A DNA stretch of 11,347 bases. Origin: Bacillota bacterium. Its GTDB lineage: Bacteria; Bacillota_I; Bacilli_A; ML615J-28; CAG-698. A program made the position numbers and the translations under genes. Positions 7,215 to 11,347 of this stretch are shown one piece after another (the stretch's first letter is position 1; the number at the start of each line of letters is the position of its first letter). The notes beneath the pieces were generated by a model. The model saw only the letters and a list, made by a program, of their open reading frames with translations. It was not told where the DNA came from and searched no databases. The stretch lies in assembly GCA_023422115.1 (NCBI GenBank), contig JAEZSA010000113.1, forward strand, positions 1-11,347, given 5' to 3'.

Positions 7215-8207
7215 TTATTTTTGATAATATTGTTTTATTGTTTCAAAATAAGCATCAATGTTTTCTAATTTGCTTTGAGCAGGAATATCACATCCTGAAG
7301 AGACAATAAAGTTTGGATACTCATTACAAGACTCCAGTAAAGCAAGAACTGCTTCTTTCATGCTATTCGCTGTTCCATAATTAAACTGATGAACAGGATG
7401 AATATTCCCCATGATAATCACATTTTGAGGAGCCAGTTTCAATACATCTACCATATTTGTTGCATTACCAAAATGATAGGCATCAGCACCAATACTAAAA
7501 ATACTTTTAAGTAAAGGAATTACATTCCCACAATTATGATAAATAAAAATAAAATCATCATCCTCTACTGTTTCCTTAATTTGCTTAATATAGCGAGAAG
7601 AGAATTCTTCACATAAATCAGGTGATAATAATCCTGCAGCAGGTTCTGCTAGTACAATTCCACTAGCTCCTCTTTTTTTATATTCAAGAATATAGGATAT
7701 TAAAAACTGGGTTGTTTTTCCCAAAGCAAGATGAACAAATTCAGGATCAATATAACAGTTCACCAAGATTTCTGTCATATCCATTAATCGACCAGCAATG
7801 GTAAAAGGTCCTGTTACTCCTGCAAATATTGATCGATCATTTACCCGTTTTTTTACTTTCTCTACCGCTTCTAAATATATTTTAGTTCGTTTAGCACCAA
7901 TCTCTGGAATAAGCAATTCTTTTGCCGCATCCATATCTGGTAATATGGAACCAATCACTGTAGGTACTTCAATTGGAGAAAAACGGACTTCTGAACCAAA
8001 GGCTTCTGCTTCTACAGATAAATCCATCATGGTTAAGCAAGCACTCATCGGATATTTTTGGGCAATAGAAACCATTCCTTGAGCTTGCAAATCACTATCA
8101 TGAACCAATTGATTGACAGTACAACCGATTAATTGGGTGCAAGGAAAAGTCAGTATCGGTAGTGATAGGTGCTTATTCTCTAATTGATATTGAATCCATT
8201 TTTTCAT
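7215..8207 (-). CDS. Uroporphyrinogen decarboxylase-family protein, MtaA/MtbA-like (zinc methyltransferase type)
   Basis: This 330-residue protein has the URO-D/methylcobamide-methyltransferase fold signatures. Residues 129-150 read AGVTGPFTIAG followed by a hydrophobic helix, and 183-200 include GIVLAEPAAGLLSP. FIYHNCGN lies at 221-228 and SSGCDIP at 303-309. His224, Cys226 and Cys306 reproduce the H-x-C...C zinc triad of MtaA/MtbA/CmuA-type enzymes, which activate a thiol as methyl acceptor. The N-terminal arginine motif of true uroporphyrinogen decarboxylase (RP.WfMRQAGR) is absent, so haem synthesis is unlikely. No corrinoid protein or partner methyltransferase is in the window, so the substrate is unknown. 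Start is an ATG at 8205-8207 with AGGA 10 nt upstream. It lies 57 bp after the DUF1189 gene with no terminator between, so it may be read through from the amylase operon. A weak extended -10 (TGATAAAAT, 8226-8234) lies too close to the ribosome site to be convincing. Confidence 0.8.
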   Translation of the reverse strand: MKKWIQYQLENKHLSLPILTFPCTQLIGCTVNQLVHDSDLQAQGMVSIAQKYPMSACLTMMDLSVEAEAFGSEVRFSPIEVPTVIGSILPDMDAAKELLIPEIGAKRTKIYLEAVEKVKKRVNDRSIFAGVTGPFTIAGRLMDMTEILVNCYIDPEFVHLALGKTTQFLISYILEYKKRGASGIVLAEPAAGLLSPDLCEEFSSRYIKQIKETVEDDDFIFIYHNCGNVIPLLKSIFSIGADAYHFGNATNMVDVLKLAPQNVIIMGNIHPVHQFNYGTANSMKEAVLALLESCNEYPNFIVSSGCDIPAQSKLENIDAYFETIKQYYQK

Positions 8208-8265
8208 GATCGATTTTCCTTTCTAATTTTATCACAAAAACGACTTGATTCCTTTTATCATTTGA

Positions 8266-9186
8266 TTATGCTGTATATTTAATACTGCTATCTTTTTCTC
8301 CCGAGCCCAAATAAATCGCTCCTATGGCAATCAAAGGGGTTAGTAATTGAAATAAAACGACTCCAAAAGAGTTCATTTCAATAATTCCAATAATACCAAT
8401 GATAAAACTTAAAATAGAAGGAATCGTCATAGAAGAAATTAAAATTCCTACATTTTGATGATAATTAGTTACTTTCTTATATTTAATTCGAATCAACAAG
8501 AAAATAGCAGCAATAATCACAACCATAACCAAATTCATTGCCAGCTGTGTTGCAGTATTAATGAGAATATTGGAAAAAACCATATACTGATTAAAAGCTC
8601 CATCGATAGCATCTAGTAGCAATGTTAGCGCAGCAAATTTTTCCATGCTTTTTAATTCAGTAAAGTGAATAACTTGATTAATATGATGATAATTGCCAAT
8701 GATGGGATCACTAGTATTATCATAATATAAAACTTTGTCCTTGCAAAGCACAATTGCCTTTTGATATGGTGTTAAAACCACTTGTCCATTCGTATCTTTT
8801 GTAACTACTCCTTCTTCTGTATAAAGAGTAGTAAATTCGATTATTTCATCCTCTGTTTGTGGATTGATAACAAATTGATAAAAAGTTCCGTCTACTAATA
8901 TTGATTCATAGTAATAGGTTGTCTCTGTAGGAGTATAAAGGCCATTGCTGGAAAGAGCAACATCATTTGGTAACTCATTCGGAAACCAATTTGGTGCTGC
9001 TTCCCGAATCCCCATCGTAATCGTATTTAATCCCTTCCATCCATCGTTTTGAAATATTTGTAGATTTAAAGGAAAACTGGTAACTAAAACAATAAACAAG
9101 AAATAAGCAATAATACTTCTCCAAGAAGCATTTCCATTTTGAAATATTTTTTTAAAAGAAAAACTATTGATGAAAATTTTAATCAT
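8266..9186 (-). CDS. DUF1189 membrane protein, related to maltodextrin-utilisation MalA/YvdJ
   Basis: A protein of 306 residues from the preferred ATG at 9184-9186. One membrane helix lies near the N-terminus (about 24-42) and three near the C-terminus (about 203-233, 246-270, 274-294). They flank an extracytoplasmic domain of about 160 residues. The opening FINSFSFKKIF...SWRSIIAYFLFIVLVTSFPL matches the pattern I know for DUF1189. Members of that family occur in maltodextrin operons of Bacillus (yvdJ) and Streptococcus (malA), where their exact role is unclear; this is from memory. The ATG overlaps the amylase stop in ATGATTAA, so translation is probably coupled. Two in-frame GTG codons just upstream (9198, 9195) are possible but poorer starts. 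A role in maltodextrin sensing or uptake is inferred from family context and from the amylase next to it. Confidence 0.75.
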   Translation of the reverse strand: MIKIFINSFSFKKIFQNGNASWRSIIAYFLFIVLVTSFPLNLQIFQNDGWKGLNTITMGIREAAPNWFPNELPNDVALSSNGLYTPTETTYYYESILVDGTFYQFVINPQTEDEIIEFTTLYTEEGVVTKDTNGQVVLTPYQKAIVLCKDKVLYYDNTSDPIIGNYHHINQVIHFTELKSMEKFAALTLLLDAIDGAFNQYMVFSNILINTATQLAMNLVMVVIIAAIFLLIRIKYKKVTNYHQNVGILISSMTIPSILSFIIGIIGIIEMNSFGVVLFQLLTPLIAIGAIYLGSGEKDSSIKYTA

Positions 9187-10771
9187 TCTTATCACCACTA
9201 ATATCGATTACTATTGTTGATTTTGGTGCTATCGTTGTGATATTAGTCAACACTTTTTTCCCACTAGCATAAATGATTGTTCCATTTACAGTCGGTAATT
9301 CTTGTTCGTATAGGGATAGATTATGAAAAACTAGTACCTTTTGATATAAATCCTCATCTTGATATTCGCGATAAAATCCTTGTAATTGACTGGTATTATT
9401 TTCATATACCATTACATTGTTTCCATATTTTAAAGCAATATTTTCATTTCTAAGTTTGATAATAGCTCGATAGGTATTGAGTAAAGATTGTTCATCCAAT
9501 AATTGTTCAGAAACTGGCTTGACTGCTTGATTCAAAACTACATCAGGAAATGCTTCATCTACAAACCAGGTTGTTGTAAAGTCGTCTCCAAAATTAAGTG
9601 GTAATCTTCTTGTTTCATCCCAAATAGCAATGCCATTAGAGATCTCGCCATTAGATTTGGAACCATACATTCCAAGCTCTTCTCCATAATAAATGATAGG
9701 AGAACCGGGTAATACCATTAGCATTTCAGCAACCAGTTTTAATTTATTAAAATTTCCATCATACTCAGTAGCCAAACGATTCTCATCGTGATTACGTAAA
9801 AATGGAGCACTAATAAAGTTTTTATCTACTCCAGAATAAGTATCATATATCCTACTCAATCCTTTGATATAGTTTAAGCTACCATTACTAGCTCCAGCAG
9901 ATACCACTTTACTAGCAATAGGAAAATCTAAAGGAGAATCTAAGCCAATATAGTATTCCTTGACAATGCTTTCAGTCAATAAATTTATTTCCCCAGTAAT
10001 ATAAATATCAGGATCATATTCTCGCATTTTTTTACGAAAATCCCTCAAGAAAAGGATATTATCATAGAAATCAACACTATAACCTAGATATTCATTTGTT
10101 CCAAAGAAATGTTGAGCAGCATCTAAACGAAACCCACCCACTCCATTTTCAATCCAAAACTTACCAATATGATAGATTTCATTGATTACTTCTTCATTAA
10201 AGAAATTTAAATCTGGCATCGTGTTAGAAAAATAACCACAATACTTTTTTCCTTCTGTTACATGCCAAATATTTTGTCCCCAACTACCTAATTTACCACT
10301 GGTAGGTAAATCCGTAAAGACATAATAGTTTTCATATTTTTCATCTCCGGCTAAGGCTTTTAAAAACCATTCATTTAAAGAAGAAGAATGGTTCACAACC
10401 AAGTCAATCATCACATTGATTCCTTTTTCTGCTGCCTTGTCGCATAGGTTTCTAAAATCATCTAGTGTTCCATACTCAGGATCGACATCATAATAATTGA
10501 TTACATCATATCCATGATAAGTTGGAGATGGATGAATTGGCATTAACCAAATTCCTGTAATTCCTAAATCAACTAAATAATCTAGCTTTTCAGTAATACC
10601 ATTAAAATCACCAATACCATCACCATCACTATCCGCAAAACTACGAACAAATAGTTGATAATATACATCATTACGGGGATTAGTCTCAGTTAAGTCTGGT
10701 GCCTTCTTACATCCTTGGATGGTAAATAATATAAAAATAAAACAAACAAAATTTAGTGCTTTTCTAATCAT
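9179..10771 (-). CDS. Lipoprotein alpha-amylase-family glycosidase (GH13)
   Basis: This 530-residue enzyme begins with a lipoprotein signal ending in IQGC (Cys21), so it should be fixed to the outer face of the membrane. The complete GH13 catalytic set is present. DSDGDGIGDF (47-56) is a calcium-site-like segment. DLVVNH lies at 123-128 and MPDLN at 185-189. GGFRLDAAQH (212-221) carries nucleophile Asp217, GEIN (260-263) carries acid/base Glu261, and FLRNHDE (324-330) carries Asp329. The MPDLN signature is, from family knowledge, typical of the intermediate alpha-amylase/neopullulanase group (GH13_36 and GH13_20). Alpha-1,4 cleavage of maltodextrins is therefore likely, with cyclodextrinase or neopullulanase activity possible. 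No separate carbohydrate-binding module is seen. Its ATG overlaps the upstream RDD gene's stop by 8 bp, with AGGA 11 nt upstream, and its own stop overlaps the DUF1189 start. Confidence 0.92.
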   Translation of the reverse strand: MIRKALNFVCFIFILFTIQGCKKAPDLTETNPRNDVYYQLFVRSFADSDGDGIGDFNGITEKLDYLVDLGITGIWLMPIHPSPTYHGYDVINYYDVDPEYGTLDDFRNLCDKAAEKGINVMIDLVVNHSSSLNEWFLKALAGDEKYENYYVFTDLPTSGKLGSWGQNIWHVTEGKKYCGYFSNTMPDLNFFNEEVINEIYHIGKFWIENGVGGFRLDAAQHFFGTNEYLGYSVDFYDNILFLRDFRKKMREYDPDIYITGEINLLTESIVKEYYIGLDSPLDFPIASKVVSAGASNGSLNYIKGLSRIYDTYSGVDKNFISAPFLRNHDENRLATEYDGNFNKLKLVAEMLMVLPGSPIIYYGEELGMYGSKSNGEISNGIAIWDETRRLPLNFGDDFTTTWFVDEAFPDVVLNQAVKPVSEQLLDEQSLLNTYRAIIKLRNENIALKYGNNVMVYENNTSQLQGFYREYQDEDLYQKVLVFHNLSLYEQELPTVNGTIIYASGKKVLTNITTIAPKSTIVIDISGDKND

Positions 10772-11252
10772 GATGACTATATCCTTTCAGTGAATTTTCT
10801 GCGGATGAAGTTTTACGCATCTCTGTTCGATCACTAACATATCTTGTCAGTACCACAACCCGAGTCTTAAAAATTAAATCATGAATCGTTCTACCATCTT
10901 GACGATTTGTTGAAACAATACCAGCGATTAATATATAAAGCCCAAAACTAGCGATGATAAAAAAGCACTTTACAAATTCTCTTAATACCAAATAAAACCG
11001 GTTTGGTACTTCTAGTACCGTTGGAACCAATTCATTGGTATTTTTAATCACCTTAATTTTTTGAATTCTTTTCCCAAAAGTCTGGCCTGTACCAAACAGG
11101 TAAGGAACTAAAGCCACTACAAAGTATATTGCTAATACCAAATACTTTTTCATATCAGCATTGATATTCAATGGGACAACACACAACACTAAGAAAAATG
11201 TGAATGATGTGTCAATAGAAAATGCGCGTAAGAGACGATCAAATGTGTTCAT
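10764..11252 (-). CDS. RDD-family membrane protein
   Basis: This small membrane protein of 162 residues has the RDD layout. RLLRAFSIDTSF (6-17) provides the conserved Arg and Asp in the first helix. Two hydrophobic helices follow (about 15-30 and 36-54), then TGQTFGKRIQKIKVI (55-69), a third helix (about 92-113), and RTIHDLIFKTRVVV (121-134) with the final Asp at 125. A Ser/Thr/Lys-rich cytoplasmic tail ends the protein. The biochemical role of most RDD proteins is unknown; some are linked to ion transport. It is the first gene of the amylase operon, has GAGGG before its ATG, and ends in an 8-bp overlap with the amylase start. Membership in a starch operon is unusual for the family, and no specific function can be assigned. 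Confidence 0.82.
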   Translation of the reverse strand: MNTFDRLLRAFSIDTSFTFFLVLCVVPLNINADMKKYLVLAIYFVVALVPYLFGTGQTFGKRIQKIKVIKNTNELVPTVLEVPNRFYLVLREFVKCFFIIASFGLYILIAGIVSTNRQDGRTIHDLIFKTRVVVLTRYVSDRTEMRKTSSAENSLKGYSHHD

Positions 11253-11275
11253 AGGTACCCTCTTATCTAAATTAT

Positions 11276-11304
11276 ATTTTATTAAAAATAGACGTTTTTG
11301 TCAA
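11276..11304 (-). promoter_or_regulatory. Promoter of the RDD-amylase-DUF1189 operon
   Basis: A perfect -35 TTGACA (11299-11304) is followed after 17 bp by a -10 TAAAAT (11276-11281), both read on the minus strand. Transcription would start near 11269, about 17 nt before the ATG. The -35 is embedded in an operator box, just as in the divergent promoters at 4219-4314. Confidence 0.75.
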
Positions 11305-11331
11305 ACGTTTTCACACATGTAATTGTTTCCA
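11299..11331. promoter_or_regulatory. Pair of cre/LacI-type operator boxes upstream of the amylase operon
   Basis: Box 1 is TGTGAAAACGTTTGACA on the minus strand (11299-11315). It shares TGAAAACG(C/T)TTGA with the right-hand box of the divergent region. Box 2 is TGGAAACAATTACA (11318-11331) and matches 8 of the 10 specified bases of TGWNANCGNTNWCA. Their centres are 18 bp apart, close to the 17-bp spacing at 4243-4290. The same regulator is likely at both loci. Confidence 0.65.
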
Positions 11332-11347
11332 TAAAAAACCATTAAAA

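Noticed and set aside
7798..8082. Open plus-strand frame opposite the MtaA-like gene
   Set aside because: Lies wholly over a well-supported gene on the other strand, with no ribosome site or domain.
8232..8250. Operator-like AAAACGACTTGATT upstream of the MtaA-like gene
   Set aside because: Resembles the other boxes but has an extra base after the CG and only about 6 of 10 consensus matches; no promoter fits it.
9187..9198. Two tandem GTG codons as start of the DUF1189 gene
   Set aside because: The ATG at 9186 repeats the overlap seen at the previous junction and has a GGTG-type partial ribosome site just before it. The GTG starts would add only four residues; they are not excluded.
11271..11276. 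Perfect TATAAT upstream of the RDD gene
   Set aside because: It would stand 22 bp from the TTGACA; TAAAAT at 11276-11281 has the correct 17-bp spacing and is preferred.
1..11347. Use of the mycoplasma code (TGA as Trp)
   Set aside because: All proteins are full length with Trp as TGG and no in-frame TGA, so the standard code fits.

Overview
This is an AT-rich Firmicutes/Mollicutes-type window devoted mainly to extracellular starch and maltodextrin use. Tryptophan is encoded by TGG, no gene has an internal TGA, and stops are TAA or TAG. This fits the standard code and argues against code-4 mycoplasmas. Two large secreted proteins end in a Cys-containing tail, a hydrophobic helix and an Arg cluster instead of an LPXTG signal. 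Together with the base composition this suggests an Acholeplasma/Izemoplasma/Haloplasma- or Erysipelotrichia-like bacterium. That placement is inference only.

Layout. The left block is on the minus strand and reads from about 4212 to 1. It holds a non-catalytic, surface-anchored starch-binding protein (1747-4164), a maltodextrin-binding lipoprotein MalE (421-1728) and the start of the permease MalF (1-362, cut by the window edge). A hairpin lies between malE and malF. Back to back with this operon, on the plus strand, is a secreted, C-terminally anchored type I pullulanase (4360-7155). Between them is a compact divergent control region with two promoters and three evenly spaced operator-like boxes that form one large dyad. 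A bidirectional terminator (7161-7206) closes the pullulanase gene and the converging operon.

The right block is on the minus strand and reads from about 11269 to 7215. It holds an RDD-family membrane protein, a lipoprotein alpha-amylase-family enzyme, a DUF1189 membrane protein related to maltodextrin-utilisation MalA/YvdJ, and a uroporphyrinogen-decarboxylase/MtaA-like protein. The first three overlap by a few bases and must be co-transcribed. The fourth follows after 57 bp with no visible terminator. The promoter of this operon carries operator boxes like those in the divergent region, so the two blocks look like one regulon.

Proposed working model (inference): the four-module CBM41-like protein holds starch or glycogen at the cell surface, the pullulanase cuts alpha-1,6 branches, the lipoprotein amylase shortens the chains, and MalE-MalF and partners import the maltodextrins. 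Expression would be controlled by a LacI-family regulator (CcpA or a MalR-like protein) acting at -35 regions. The URO-D/MtaA-like gene does not fit this model and is the odd member. No tRNA, rRNA, CRISPR array, insertion sequence or phage gene was seen.
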